Below, in pieces: positions 38,332-47,564 of a stretch of 64,000 bases of DNA. Under the pieces are notes generated by a model. It saw only the letters and a program-made list of their open reading frames with translations. It had not been told where the DNA came from and made no database searches. Positions within the stretch are counted from its first letter, which is position 1. The number at the start of each line of letters is the position of its first letter. Both the position numbers and the translations under genes were made by a program. The stretch is from an uncultured Candidatus Actinomarina sp. Its GTDB lineage: Bacteria > Actinomycetota > Acidimicrobiia > Actinomarinales > Actinomarinaceae. The DNA lies in contig CACJJR010000002.1 in NCBI GenBank assembly GCA_902593795.1, forward strand, positions 1 through 64,000, given 5' to 3'.

Positions 38332-39624
38332 ATGAAAACTAATAAATTACGGTTTATTGTATTTTTATTGATGCTTTCTTTAGTGGCCGCGGCTTGTGGT
38401 GGAGATGCTGCAGATGATGCAACAGAAGCACCAGAAACTACAGAGGCACCTAAAGAAACATTAGCTGCTCCAGCAACCACAGCACCACCACCAGAAGTAA
38501 TAGTGGTATGGGCTGAAGAAAAAGTTGCAACTGCCTTAGATCCATTAGTTGGTGCATATGAAGCTGCCGCTGGTGTTGACGTAGAGGTTGTTGTTTATGA
38601 CTTTGGTGCAATAAGAACAGACGTTCAAACTGCTGGTCCAGCAGGTGAAGGTCCAGACGTATTCTTAGGAGCACATGACTGGGTTGGAGAATTAGCAGCA
38701 AACGGTGTAGTTTCACCACTAGATTTAGGTTCTGTAGCATCAGACTTATTTGACGTAGGTGTAACAGCATTTAGCTATGGTGGAGAAGTCTACGGATTTC
38801 CTTACGCAACAGAAGCTATTGCAATGTTTTATAATGCAGATTTAGTCGGCGGTGTTCCCTCAACATGGGAAGACGTGAAAGCAGAATGTGATGATGCTGG
38901 TACTGAACTCTGTGTTGGAACACCTTCAAATGACGCTTATCATAACCACCCATTTGTAGCATCAGCTGGCGGATATGTTTTTGCTTCCGCAGGAGGCTTT
39001 GATGCATCAGATGTTGGTTTAGATAATGCTGGAGCAATTGCTTCTGCTGAATATCTTGATGGACTTGTGAAAAATGGAACAGTTTATTCTGCTGATTATG
39101 GTGGAGCTATGTCTAATTTCCAAGAAGGTCGTGCATTATATTGGATGACTGGTCCATGGGCTAGAGGAGATGCTAGTGCAGTAAATTATGGTGTTGGATT
39201 AATTCCACAATTTGATGGTAATGCAGCAACTCCATTTGTTGGAGTTAGAGGTGCAATGGTTTCATCATTTAGTGACAAGCAAGTATTAGCACAAAGCTTT
39301 ATCCTTGACTTTTTTGCTACTGTTGAAGTACAACAAGCAATGTATGAATCAGATCCTAGGCTTCCAGCAACAAAATCACTATTTGCTGTAGTTGAAGCTG
39401 CAGATCCAATTGCAGCTGTATTTGCAGAGAGTGCTTCAAATGGTATTCCAATGCCTAATATTCCAGAAATGGGAAGTGTATGGGGACCAATGGCTGACGC
39501 TTTAAATGTTATTAGAGAGCAAGCATACGGCACTAATGAAGAGACTGGCGTTACGATAAGCAATGCAACTGATGCTATGAAATTAGCAGCAGAACAAGTT
39601 CGTAATGCAATTGCAGGCGGTTAA
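38332..39624 (+). CDS. ABC transporter substrate-binding lipoprotein, maltose/maltodextrin type
   Basis: 430 residues from the ATG at 38332, which has AAAGGGAG just upstream; an earlier in-frame GTG is rejected. The lipoprotein signal LLMLSLVAAAC (lipidated Cys near residue 20) is followed by a Thr/Pro/Glu-rich linker. A family 1 solute-binding domain then begins with VIVVWAEEK. The pattern GEGPDVFLGAHDWVGELA and YGFPYATEAIAMFYN matches MalE-like proteins. Linkage to malQ and a cyclomaltodextrinase-like enzyme supports malto-oligosaccharides. Its coding sequence is visibly richer in Ala, Gly and G+C than its neighbours, as in a highly expressed gene. Confidence 0.92.
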   Translation: MKTNKLRFIVFLLMLSLVAAACGGDAADDATEAPETTEAPKETLAAPATTAPPPEVIVVWAEEKVATALDPLVGAYEAAAGVDVEVVVYDFGAIRTDVQTAGPAGEGPDVFLGAHDWVGELAANGVVSPLDLGSVASDLFDVGVTAFSYGGEVYGFPYATEAIAMFYNADLVGGVPSTWEDVKAECDDAGTELCVGTPSNDAYHNHPFVASAGGYVFASAGGFDASDVGLDNAGAIASAEYLDGLVKNGTVYSADYGGAMSNFQEGRALYWMTGPWARGDASAVNYGVGLIPQFDGNAATPFVGVRGAMVSSFSDKQVLAQSFILDFFATVEVQQAMYESDPRLPATKSLFAVVEAADPIAAVFAESASNGIPMPNIPEMGSVWGPMADALNVIREQAYGTNEETGVTISNATDAMKLAAEQVRNAIAGG

Positions 39625-39642
39625 TTTTAATTAATCTATATT

Positions 39643-39674
39643 AAATTGGGGCTCTGTTGAGCCCCAATTTTTTT
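39643..39674 (+). terminator. Strong hairpin-plus-T-run between binding protein and permease genes
   Basis: A 12-bp stem AAATTGGGGCTC/GAGCCCCAATTT with a TGTT loop, running into further T residues. It is a textbook rho-independent terminator. It would let the binding protein be made in excess over the permeases by partial read-through, as commonly seen in sugar ABC operons. Confidence 0.85.
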
Positions 39675-39690
39675 AGTGATATATTTAAGT

Positions 39691-41277
39691 ATGACTGTAT
39701 CTAAAATTTTCAGATATTCTTTCTTAGCAATTATTAATTCACTAATTGTTTATGCAATACCTCTCACCTTAACTTATGAATCCTGGTTTCTTCTTTCATT
39801 AATTATTGTCATAGGAATTTTAATTAATATTGTATATTTTTCTGATAGGTTTCTTCCTATGAAGTGGATTCTTCCTGGGATGATTTTTATGATTTCTTTT
39901 GTTGTTTTTCCGGCTTTATACAATTCATATGTTTCTTTCACTAATTGGTCTACTGGTCATATACTCACTAAAACTCAAGCTATTAATATTTTAGAAGATA
40001 GGGTTTACACTCCTGAAAATCAAAAAGGTATAGAATTTGATATGTTTATACTTCAAGATTCTAATTTAGATTTTTATTATGTAGCTAATCTTGATTCAAA
40101 CAATATATTATTTGGTAAAGCGGTTTCAGATGATGAAATATTTACAACTTCTTATGCTAATCATGAGCCTTCATTATTTGTTAATAATGAATTTATTACA
40201 CCTGATGGATATTATTTACTTTCTGGAAAAGAACAAATAGCTAATTCGACAACACTACAAGACCTTTCTTTAATTATTGATGAAAGCACAAGAGTTCAAC
40301 TGTATAAAATTTCAGTTTTTGGCGCCTCATCAGGTAGGCTTTCTTCAACTTCCCAACTTTATACGTATGACGACCTCAACGATGTAATGATAAATAATGC
40401 AGATAATTTATCATGTCCTGTAGTAAAAGATAATTTTGTATGTGACGGAAAAGAAATTGAACCAGGGTGGCGAGTTTTTGTTGGTGGTGAGAATTACAGA
40501 AAATTATTTTCTAGTCAACGAATTAGAGGACCTCTAGGAGTAGTTACAAAATGGACTTTCCAGTTTGCATTTTTAAGTGTACTCCTTTGTTTTGTTGTAG
40601 GTTTATTTCTCAGCATGATATTAAATAAAGATGGTTTAAAGTTTAAAAGAATATATAGGGCTATATTTATTCTGCCTTATGCAATCCCTGCTTTTGTATC
40701 TGTCCTTGTTTGGAAGGGTCTTTTGAATCCGGATTATGGATTGATAAATAGTTGGCTTGGCCCACTTTATGAGATATTTGATATTGAACCAATTAAGTGG
40801 CTTACAACTAAAGAAAGTGCTCGATCAGCTGTACTACTTGTTAACACTTGGCTTGGTTTTCCTTATATGTTTTTAATAACAACGGGCGCATTACAGTCAA
40901 TACCAAAAGAGTTAATTGAAGCAGCAAAAGTAGATGGTGCATCAGGTTTACAATCATTTTGGAGAATAACATTTCCTCTATTGATGGTTTCTATTTCGCC
41001 ATTACTTATCGGTTCATTTGCATTTAATTTCAACAACTTTACTTTAATTTTTCTTCTCACAGGTGGAGGGCCTCCAATTATTGGGAGTGATGTAGCTGTT
41101 GGGTGGACGGATATTTTAATTTCTTTTACTTATAAACTTGCAATTTCAGGTGGAAGAGGAAATTTATTTGGATTAGCTTCTAGCGTTACAATAATTATCT
41201 TTTTTATTGTCCTTGTAATATCTGCAATTTCATTTAGATATACAAAAAGATTAGAAAGGATTTATGGAAACATATAA
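39691..41277 (+). CDS. Maltose-type ABC transporter permease (MalF-like)
   Basis: 528 residues from the ATG at 39691. Two to three N-terminal helices are followed by a large extracytoplasmic loop of about 180 residues (roughly 85-275), like the MalF P2 domain. The binding-protein-dependent transport domain follows, with the EAA loop EAAKVDGASGLQSFWRITFPLL near residue 405. It forms the heterodimeric channel with the next gene product. The large loop supports the MalF rather than UgpA-like assignment. The 3' end overlaps malG by 14 bases. Confidence 0.92.
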   Translation: MTVSKIFRYSFLAIINSLIVYAIPLTLTYESWFLLSLIIVIGILINIVYFSDRFLPMKWILPGMIFMISFVVFPALYNSYVSFTNWSTGHILTKTQAINILEDRVYTPENQKGIEFDMFILQDSNLDFYYVANLDSNNILFGKAVSDDEIFTTSYANHEPSLFVNNEFITPDGYYLLSGKEQIANSTTLQDLSLIIDESTRVQLYKISVFGASSGRLSSTSQLYTYDDLNDVMINNADNLSCPVVKDNFVCDGKEIEPGWRVFVGGENYRKLFSSQRIRGPLGVVTKWTFQFAFLSVLLCFVVGLFLSMILNKDGLKFKRIYRAIFILPYAIPAFVSVLVWKGLLNPDYGLINSWLGPLYEIFDIEPIKWLTTKESARSAVLLVNTWLGFPYMFLITTGALQSIPKELIEAAKVDGASGLQSFWRITFPLLMVSISPLLIGSFAFNFNNFTLIFLLTGGGPPIIGSDVAVGWTDILISFTYKLAISGGRGNLFGLASSVTIIIFFIVLVISAISFRYTKRLERIYGNI

Positions 41278-42130
41278 ATTATTTAATTGGTTCAAAGAAT
41301 ATGGATGGAGACACCTATTTGCATTATTGTTTGTTACTTTTGCAATATACCCAATTCTTTTTGTTGCTACTAACTCAGTCGCAGATTTTGCAAATTTAAC
41401 AAATTCAAAATTAATTCCAGATGGATTTACATTAAAACATTATAAATTGCTTTCATCTAATCCACTTGTCCCATATTACAAGTGGCTTTTCAACACCTAT
41501 AAAGTTGCAATTATTGCTGCTTTCTTTAATGTTTTTCTAGGAACTTTAGCTGCATTTGCATTTTCTAGGCTTCAATTCAGAGGCAGGAGAGCAAGTTTGC
41601 TTACACTTGTAATAGTTCAAATGTTTCCTTCTTTTTTAGCTTTCGTTGCTATCTATTTATTATTTTTTCAAATAAGCGATGTTGCACCAATAATGGGACT
41701 AGGCACTCATTTTGGATTAATACTTGTATATCTAGGCGGATCCATCGGCTTTAATTCTTGGTTGATTAAAGGCTTTATGGATACAATTTCTCCGTCTTTA
41801 GATGAAGCAGCTAAAGTCGATGGTGCTACAGAATATCAAATTTTTTCAAAAATTATTGCTCCTTTAGCAAGACCAATTTTAGTTGTTATATTTGTTATTA
41901 CATTTATAGGAATTTACTCCGACTATATCCTCGCTGCAATATTTTTGAAAGATAAAAATCTATGGACTGTTGCAGTAGGAATAAATACAGTTTTCGTTGA
42001 TGATTTTAATGCAGACTGGGGTGTCATTGCTGCTTCATCAGTTATAGCTGCAACACCAATAGCAGCTTTATTTGTTTTCTTTCAAAAGCAAATAACTGGA
42101 GGATTAACTGCAGGCTCAGTCAAGGGATAA
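41264..42130 (+). CDS. Maltose-type ABC transporter permease (MalG-like)
   Basis: 288 residues with six helices and the EAA loop DEAAKVDGATEYQIFSKIIAPL near residue 187. It partners the MalF-like permease. The C terminus ITGGLTAGSVKG matches the conserved MalG tail that reaches into the ATPase dimer. No MalK/MsmX ATPase is encoded in the window, so a shared ATPase elsewhere must energise it. Confidence 0.92.
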   Translation: METYKLFNWFKEYGWRHLFALLFVTFAIYPILFVATNSVADFANLTNSKLIPDGFTLKHYKLLSSNPLVPYYKWLFNTYKVAIIAAFFNVFLGTLAAFAFSRLQFRGRRASLLTLVIVQMFPSFLAFVAIYLLFFQISDVAPIMGLGTHFGLILVYLGGSIGFNSWLIKGFMDTISPSLDEAAKVDGATEYQIFSKIIAPLARPILVVIFVITFIGIYSDYILAAIFLKDKNLWTVAVGINTVFVDDFNADWGVIAASSVIAATPIAALFVFFQKQITGGLTAGSVKG

Positions 42131-42133
42131 ATC

Positions 42134-42147
42134 CTATTAATTAATAG
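42134..42147. promoter_or_regulatory. 14-base AT palindrome ahead of the acyl-CoA synthetase gene
   Basis: CTATTAATTAATAG is perfectly palindromic and lies 53 bases before the TTG start at 42200, where an operator would be expected. Being almost pure A/T it may be coincidence. Confidence 0.25.
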
Positions 42148-42189
42148 CTGATTACGATTATTTAAATTAAAATTAAATAATAGTTTATT

Positions 42190-42194
42190 GGAGG
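42190..42194 (+). promoter_or_regulatory. Ribosome binding site GGAGG that fixes the fadD start
   Basis: GGAGG ends 5 bases before the TTG at 42200. It is one of the few strong Shine-Dalgarno sites in the window and rules out the in-frame TTG at 42188, which would start within it. Confidence 0.75.
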
Positions 42195-42199
42195 AAATT

Positions 42200-44125
42200 T
42201 TGTCAAAATTACATGAATATTTGAGTTCGCAAGAAAATTTAATTACAGCCTCAGTTGAAGGAAAAACATTATTAGATTTTATAGATAGAAATGCAGATGA
42301 ATATCCGGATTACCCAGCATTAAACACACCAGCTAACAGTGAGTATTCTGCATGGGACTCAATTTCTTGGTCGGAATATAGAGATGTATCAAAAAATTTT
42401 GCAGCAGGTCTAATGTCATTAGGATTGGGTCCTGGGGATACTGCATTTATCATGTCTAATAATACGAAAGAGCACAATATTGCAGACTTAGGAATAGTCT
42501 ACTGTGGAGCTACTCCATCTACTTTATATAAACAATTAAAATCTTCTCAAATTGAATATGTAGCAAACCTTATGGAAGCAAAAGTTGCAATCGTAGGTGA
42601 TTTGGAATTATTCGCTGAGGTAAATGCTGCTAAAGCAGACTGTCCGAACCTTCAAGCTATAGTTTTAGTAAATGGTTATGAAGAAAACAAAGATTTAGAT
42701 TATGTTCATAGCTATCACAACCTAATTGAAAAAGGTAAAGAAATTAATTCAGATGATGGTTCAAAGCTAAATGCAGCTATTGAGACAGTCACTCCTGAAT
42801 CATTAGCGTGTTTAATATTTACATCAGGAACAACTGGTAAACCAAAAGGCGTAATGATTACACATAATAATGTTTTATGGACTATTGAAAGCTTGTTTGG
42901 CCAAATGATTCCTGCAAGTAATTTTCCAAGAATTGTTTCATATTTACCGATGGCTCATATTGCTGCGAGAGCTGGAGACCATTACCAAGCTATATACAGA
43001 GTAGGTCAAATATTTCCAGTACCAGTATTAGAGGATATGAGAGACGCACTACCTAGCATTAAGCCTTCAGTATTTTTAGCTGTTCCAAGAGTTTGGGAAA
43101 GATTCAAGGGAGGATTGCAAGCAAGAATTGAAGAAAATCCAAAAAAAGACTTAATTGATAAAGCAATAAAAAATGGTTTAGAAAAAGTTGATTATGAACA
43201 AAGGGGAGAAAAAGTTCCTCTGGGTGTAAAGATTAAAGATGCAGTATTTGCAAAATTAGTTTTCTCAAAGTTCAAAGAAGGACTTGGAATAATGGATACA
43301 GAATATTTTGTTACTGCTGCAGCACCAATGAATCAAGATGTACACAGATGGTTTCATGCTATCGGTATTGATATTACAGAAATATATGGAATGACTGAAG
43401 ATACAGGTCCAGCAACAATAGGTGTTCCTGGAAATGCTGCCGAAGCTTTTGAAAAAAAATTGAAAGTCGACGGTCTTAATATTCCAAGTGTTCTTAATCC
43501 TATTGGTAAAGTTGGAATACCAATTCCTGGTACAGAAGTCAAAGTATTAGAAGATGGCGAATTGTGTATTAAAGGTAAGCATGTAGCTCAGGGATACTAC
43601 AAATCGGAGGAGCAAACAAAAGAGACATTTGATACAGATGGTTGGTTACATACCGGAGATCTTGCACAGATTGATGATGAGGGCTTTGTTAAAATTATTG
43701 GACGTAAAAAAGAGATTCTAATTACATCTGCTGGAAAAAATATTGCACCAGTTGAGATTGAAGATCTTGTTAAGCCACATCCTTTAATTGGACAAGTGTG
43801 CGTTGTTGGTGATGGTAAGAAATTCTTATCAGCACTTATAGTTCTTGATGGAGATGGTGGTGCCGAGACATGGGCAGCTGAAAATGATATTGAGTATTCT
43901 ATAAAAGATATGGCTAAAAATGAAAAAGTCATTCAAGCAATTCAACAACAAGTAGACAAGGCAAATTCTCAAGTTGCTAATGTACAAGGTATTAAGAAAT
44001 TTGTTCTTTTAGAAAATGAATGGACTGACTCAAGTGGTGAGTTGACTCCAACATTAAAACTAAAAAGAAATGTTATTGCAGAGATGTATAATGATGAAAT
44101 TGAATCTATGTATGAGGATGTCTAA
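42200..44125 (+). CDS. fadD: Long-chain acyl-CoA synthetase (AMP-forming)
   Basis: 641-residue ANL-superfamily enzyme that activates a carboxylic acid to its CoA ester. The AMP-binding P-loop is IFTSGTTGKPKGV near residue 215, ITEIYGMTE is the adenine motif, GWLHTGDLA carries the ribose-binding Asp, and GRKKEILITSAGKNIAP leads into the C-terminal domain. The bubblegum/long-chain type domain order is suggested by length. It is followed at 2 bases by the SDR and then the acyl-CoA dehydrogenase, a fatty-acid or hydroxy-acid degradation operon. Confidence 0.93.
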   Translation: MSKLHEYLSSQENLITASVEGKTLLDFIDRNADEYPDYPALNTPANSEYSAWDSISWSEYRDVSKNFAAGLMSLGLGPGDTAFIMSNNTKEHNIADLGIVYCGATPSTLYKQLKSSQIEYVANLMEAKVAIVGDLELFAEVNAAKADCPNLQAIVLVNGYEENKDLDYVHSYHNLIEKGKEINSDDGSKLNAAIETVTPESLACLIFTSGTTGKPKGVMITHNNVLWTIESLFGQMIPASNFPRIVSYLPMAHIAARAGDHYQAIYRVGQIFPVPVLEDMRDALPSIKPSVFLAVPRVWERFKGGLQARIEENPKKDLIDKAIKNGLEKVDYEQRGEKVPLGVKIKDAVFAKLVFSKFKEGLGIMDTEYFVTAAAPMNQDVHRWFHAIGIDITEIYGMTEDTGPATIGVPGNAAEAFEKKLKVDGLNIPSVLNPIGKVGIPIPGTEVKVLEDGELCIKGKHVAQGYYKSEEQTKETFDTDGWLHTGDLAQIDDEGFVKIIGRKKEILITSAGKNIAPVEIEDLVKPHPLIGQVCVVGDGKKFLSALIVLDGDGGAETWAAENDIEYSIKDMAKNEKVIQAIQQQVDKANSQVANVQGIKKFVLLENEWTDSSGELTPTLKLKRNVIAEMYNDEIESMYEDV

Positions 44126-44127
44126 AT

Positions 44128-45033
44128 ATGAGTGATATTAATTTTGAAAATAAAACTGTTGTTGTAACAGGTGCTGGTAATGGATTAGGAAAAGCATATG
44201 CAATGGAATTTGCAAAAAGAGGTGCAAATGTTGTTGTAAATGATATCGGCGGCTCAGTTGATGGAGCTGGTTCAGAAAATGCTCCAGCTGATATCGTTGT
44301 TGAAGAGATTAAATCTAATGGAGGAAGCGCATTTGCAAATTATGATTCAGTTGCCACTAAGGAAGGTGGACAGTCAATTATAGATACAGCATTAAATGAA
44401 TTTGGTTCAATTCATTCTGTAGTAAATAATGCTGGAATTCTAAGAGATAAAAGTTTTGCAAAAATGGAAGAAGAAGATTTTAATGCAATTATAGATGTAC
44501 ATTTAAAAGGTACATTTTTTGTATGCCAACCAGCATTTATCCAAATGAAGGAACAAGGTTTTGGGAGATTTGTAAATGTATCATCTCCATCTGGTCTTTT
44601 TGGTAATTTTGGTCAATTAAATTATGGCGCAGCAAAAATGGGAATTGTCGGTCTTACAAATGTATTAGCAATTGAAGGTATGAAGTACAATATAAAAGCT
44701 AACGCCATAGCTCCTAATGCAGCTACAAGAATGACTGAAACTTTATTTGGTGAAGATATGTCAAAAATGCTAACTGTAGATAATATTACTCCGTTAGTTG
44801 TTTACTTAGCATCGGAACAATGTGAGATAACTCATGAAATATTTACAGCAGGCGGTGGTAGATTTTCAAGAGTTGGTATATCAACTGATGTTGGGTATTT
44901 TAATCCAAATGCTTCGGCTGAAGACATTCTTAATAATATTGATGAAGTAAGAGATTTATCAAATTCAATCTATCCAACAAGTTTGGCTGATGAGCTACCA
45001 TTATTTAATGAAGCAATGAAAAAAGGAATGTAA
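44128..45033 (+). CDS. Short-chain dehydrogenase (17beta-HSD4/multifunctional-protein type)
   Basis: 301-residue SDR. VVVTGAGNGLGKAYAMEFAKRG is the NAD-binding turn, VVVNDIGG and VNNAGILRD follow, and the catalytic Ser (NVSSPSG), Tyr and Lys (NYGAAKMG) are in place. The N terminus and the DGAGSENAPAD insertion resemble the dehydrogenase part of peroxisomal multifunctional enzyme type 2, which oxidises 3-hydroxyacyl-CoA. The position between an acyl-CoA synthetase and an acyl-CoA dehydrogenase agrees. Confidence 0.88.
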   Translation: MSDINFENKTVVVTGAGNGLGKAYAMEFAKRGANVVVNDIGGSVDGAGSENAPADIVVEEIKSNGGSAFANYDSVATKEGGQSIIDTALNEFGSIHSVVNNAGILRDKSFAKMEEEDFNAIIDVHLKGTFFVCQPAFIQMKEQGFGRFVNVSSPSGLFGNFGQLNYGAAKMGIVGLTNVLAIEGMKYNIKANAIAPNAATRMTETLFGEDMSKMLTVDNITPLVVYLASEQCEITHEIFTAGGGRFSRVGISTDVGYFNPNASAEDILNNIDEVRDLSNSIYPTSLADELPLFNEAMKKGM

Positions 45034-45036
45034 AGA

Positions 45037-46254
45037 TTGGTTAATTCAGTAGCAGACATAAGTAATCCAGAACTCTTAGTACTTGAAAAATTAGATGAAC
45101 TTGTATCTTTTAGAGAAGAAAACCAAGATATTAGAGAATTTTGGGGTAAACAATTTGATTTAGGCTTAGCTTGGATACAATTTCCTGAAGGAGCGGGTGG
45201 ATTAGGTCTTAATCCAAAATATCAACTTTTAATAACTGAGAGACTAAGAAATGAAGGGATATCTCAGCAAAATAGAATAGCAAACATACTTGGAATTGGT
45301 ATGGGTGCTCCGACAATAGTTGAATATGGCACACCTGAACAAATTCAAACATACCTTAAACCAATGTTCACTACCGAAGAAATTTGGTGTCAACTATTTT
45401 CAGAACCCGGTTCAGGTTCTGATTTAGCAAGCTTATCAACAAAAGCCATAGATGATGGAGATGGTTATATTGTAAACGGACAAAAAGTTTGGACTACACT
45501 TGGACATTTAGCTAAGTGGGGTCTAATCGTAACTCGAACTGACCCTAGTGTTCCAAAGCACAGGGGATTAACATTTTTTATTGTAGATATGGAATCGGAA
45601 GGTGTAGACGTTAGGCCTTTACGACAAATTACTGGTGAGGCTGAGTTTAATGAAGTTTATTTTACTGATGTAAAGATTCCAAAAGAAAACATTCTTGGCT
45701 CGCTAGGAGAAGGATGGAGAGTTTCACTTGCGATATTGATGAATGAAAGAGTTGCAATTGGTGGCAATGTTCGCGAAAGAGGGAGTGGCGCTCCTGGACA
45801 TCTTGTTCAACTGTGGAAAGATAATGAACTAAATGATCCTGTTTCGAGAGATAAATTGATAAAACTATGGATAGAACAAGAAGCAGTAAGATTAACAAAT
45901 GTTAGAGCATTTGAAAACAGAGAAAAAGGAACTCCTGGTCCAGAAGGCTCTACAAGTAAGCTATATGAAGCTGAAATTAACAAAGCTTCCTATGAGTTTG
46001 GAATGGAAATGCTTGGTAACGATGGATTACTTTTTCCTAGAGGATATGCACTTACACAACCAGAATTAAATTTTGAAAATGAAACTTTCGGTTTTACTGA
46101 TACTCAAAGTCTTTTCTTAAGATCTAGAGCAAACTCTATTGAAGGTGGAACCTCTGAAATAATGAGAAATATCATTGCAGAGAGGGTTTTAGGATTACCT
46201 AGCGAACCTAAACTTGACAAAGATAAAGCATGGAAAGATATTCCAAGATCTTAA
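45037..46254 (+). CDS. Acyl-CoA dehydrogenase (FadE type)
   Basis: 405-residue flavoenzyme introducing a 2,3 double bond into acyl-CoA. WCQLFSEPGSGSDLA is the FAD/substrate motif, GQKVWTTLGHLAKWG follows, and SIEGGTSEIMRNIIAERVLGLP is the C-terminal signature, with Glu in the usual catalytic region. The start is a TTG 3 bases behind the SDR stop. Electrons would pass to ETF, not encoded here. The stop interlocks with that of the thiamine pyrophosphokinase-like gene (TTAA). Confidence 0.92.
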   Translation: MVNSVADISNPELLVLEKLDELVSFREENQDIREFWGKQFDLGLAWIQFPEGAGGLGLNPKYQLLITERLRNEGISQQNRIANILGIGMGAPTIVEYGTPEQIQTYLKPMFTTEEIWCQLFSEPGSGSDLASLSTKAIDDGDGYIVNGQKVWTTLGHLAKWGLIVTRTDPSVPKHRGLTFFIVDMESEGVDVRPLRQITGEAEFNEVYFTDVKIPKENILGSLGEGWRVSLAILMNERVAIGGNVRERGSGAPGHLVQLWKDNELNDPVSRDKLIKLWIEQEAVRLTNVRAFENREKGTPGPEGSTSKLYEAEINKASYEFGMEMLGNDGLLFPRGYALTQPELNFENETFGFTDTQSLFLRSRANSIEGGTSEIMRNIIAERVLGLPSEPKLDKDKAWKDIPRS

Positions 46255-46865
46255 TAAATTAGACTAAATAATCCATCTTCGCAATTTATTGAAACGGTTT
46301 CACTTTTTGATAAATTTCTTAGTGTTTTTGAACTACCAGCTTTTATATCTTCTTGATTTATTTCCCATTCAGCACCTAAAATATTTAATGATTTTAAATC
46401 TGTAATTGGAATGATGCTAAAGTTCGAACCTTTTTCAATTTCAATGGTTATATTTTTTCTAAATAAGATTGTTTTTTCTTGATAAAACCATGTTAAATTT
46501 TCAGCGTATTCGAAATTCGTTACTAACGAAAAGATTGAAAACAAATGGTCAACCTCGCCTTCTTCACCGCCTATTAAAAATATATTCTTCTCACTAGGTT
46601 TTTCTATACTATCTAGAGAAAGTTCAAAGTCAGTCTTGTCTTTATTTACTTCATAATGTACAAAATTTATATTCATACTTTTGATTCTTTCCAGCAATAA
46701 CGTATCAATAGAATCTAGATCGCCTAAAACAACATCAGGATTTATTGATCTATCAAATAGATGTTTAGTTCCACCGTCAACACCTATAATTTCAGTAAAT
46801 TCTATATTTTTTAAATTTTGATTAGTTGAGCAATTCCCGCTTAAGGAGATAAGTATGTTTTTCAT
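46251..46865 (-). CDS. Thiamine pyrophosphokinase-like protein
   Basis: 204 residues matching the two-domain thiamine pyrophosphokinase: GVDGGTKHLF, VLGDLDSID (metal-binding Asp cluster), DKTDFELSL and GGEEGEVDH in the catalytic part, followed by a beta-sandwich C-terminal domain. It makes thiamine diphosphate from thiamine and ATP. It is a single gene with an unrelated neighbourhood, so a salvage role is likely but not shown. Confidence 0.87.
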   Translation of the reverse strand: MKNILISLSGNCSTNQNLKNIEFTEIIGVDGGTKHLFDRSINPDVVLGDLDSIDTLLLERIKSMNINFVHYEVNKDKTDFELSLDSIEKPSEKNIFLIGGEEGEVDHLFSIFSLVTNFEYAENLTWFYQEKTILFRKNITIEIEKGSNFSIIPITDLKSLNILGAEWEINQEDIKAGSSKTLRNLSKSETVSINCEDGLFSLIY

Positions 46866-46902
46866 ATACTTTAATTATATATCTTTAGTTTAATTTAATA
46901 AT

Positions 46903-46930
46903 TTCTCACATATCTCAAATGAGTTAAAAT
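46903..46930 (+). promoter_or_regulatory. Candidate promoter of the NfuA-like gene, leaderless
   Basis: TTCTCA (46903-46908), a 16-base spacer and TAAAAT (46925-46930). The hexamer ends 7 bases before the ATG at 46938, so the transcript would begin at or next to the start codon. No Shine-Dalgarno sequence is present. It is the best-formed promoter candidate in the window. Confidence 0.5.
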
Positions 46931-46937
46931 AGAACTT

Positions 46938-47564
46938 ATGAATGAAGAATTTAAATTTAATATTGGCGATGAAGCGGTTAAAACGATAATTGATTTACGT
47001 GATCAGGAGCCTGGAGAAAAAGAATATGCTCTTTTCCTTCAAATTGATGGTGTGCATGGTAATCAATTTACATACGACTTAAGTTTTCTAGATATCAATC
47101 AAGCAAGATCTGATGACAAAAGAGTAGATTTTGGTGAATTACCAGTCATTATTGCTTCAAAAGATGTTGAAAAGTTTGATGGAGCAAGTCTAGATATGTC
47201 TGAAGACCCAGATGCGCCAGGACTTACAATGGACAATCCCAATACCCCTAGTCCTGCAATGATTGGTAATCCTGCTGATCTTCCTGAATTGAAAGGTGAA
47301 TTGGCAGAAAAAGTACAAGCTGTTTTAGAAACTCAGATAAATCCTGCTATTGCATCACACGGTGGTGCTGCCACACTTATTGGTGTAGAGGGTAATGATA
47401 TTTACTTAAGACTTGGTGGTGGTTGCCAGGGATGTGGCATGGCACAAGTTACATTAACTCAGGGTATTGAAGCTTCTTTGCGTGAAGCTGTTCCAGAAAT
47501 AGGTAATATTATTGATGCAACGGACCATGCTGCTGGTGATAATCCATATTTTGCATCTCACTAA
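46938..47564 (+). CDS. NfuA-like Fe-S carrier protein
   Basis: 208 residues in two domains. The N-terminal (1-95) resembles an A-type (HesB) carrier fold but lacks the cysteines. The C-terminal Nfu domain has INPAIASHGGAA and the cluster-binding CxxC in GGGCQGCGMAQVTLTQG (near residue 160). This architecture delivers 4Fe-4S clusters to client enzymes. A potential client is the dehydratase-like protein encoded 1 kb away on the other strand. Its stop interlocks with the convergent oxidoreductase gene as CTAA. Confidence 0.9.
   Translation: MNEEFKFNIGDEAVKTIIDLRDQEPGEKEYALFLQIDGVHGNQFTYDLSFLDINQARSDDKRVDFGELPVIIASKDVEKFDGASLDMSEDPDAPGLTMDNPNTPSPAMIGNPADLPELKGELAEKVQAVLETQINPAIASHGGAATLIGVEGNDIYLRLGGGCQGCGMAQVTLTQGIEASLREAVPEIGNIIDATDHAAGDNPYFASH

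Noticed and set aside
42150-42186. AT-rich imperfect inverted repeat (TTATTTAA/TTAAATAA) after the MalG-like gene as a terminator
   Set aside because: The stem is pure A/T and has no T-run; in this composition such matches are expected by chance.
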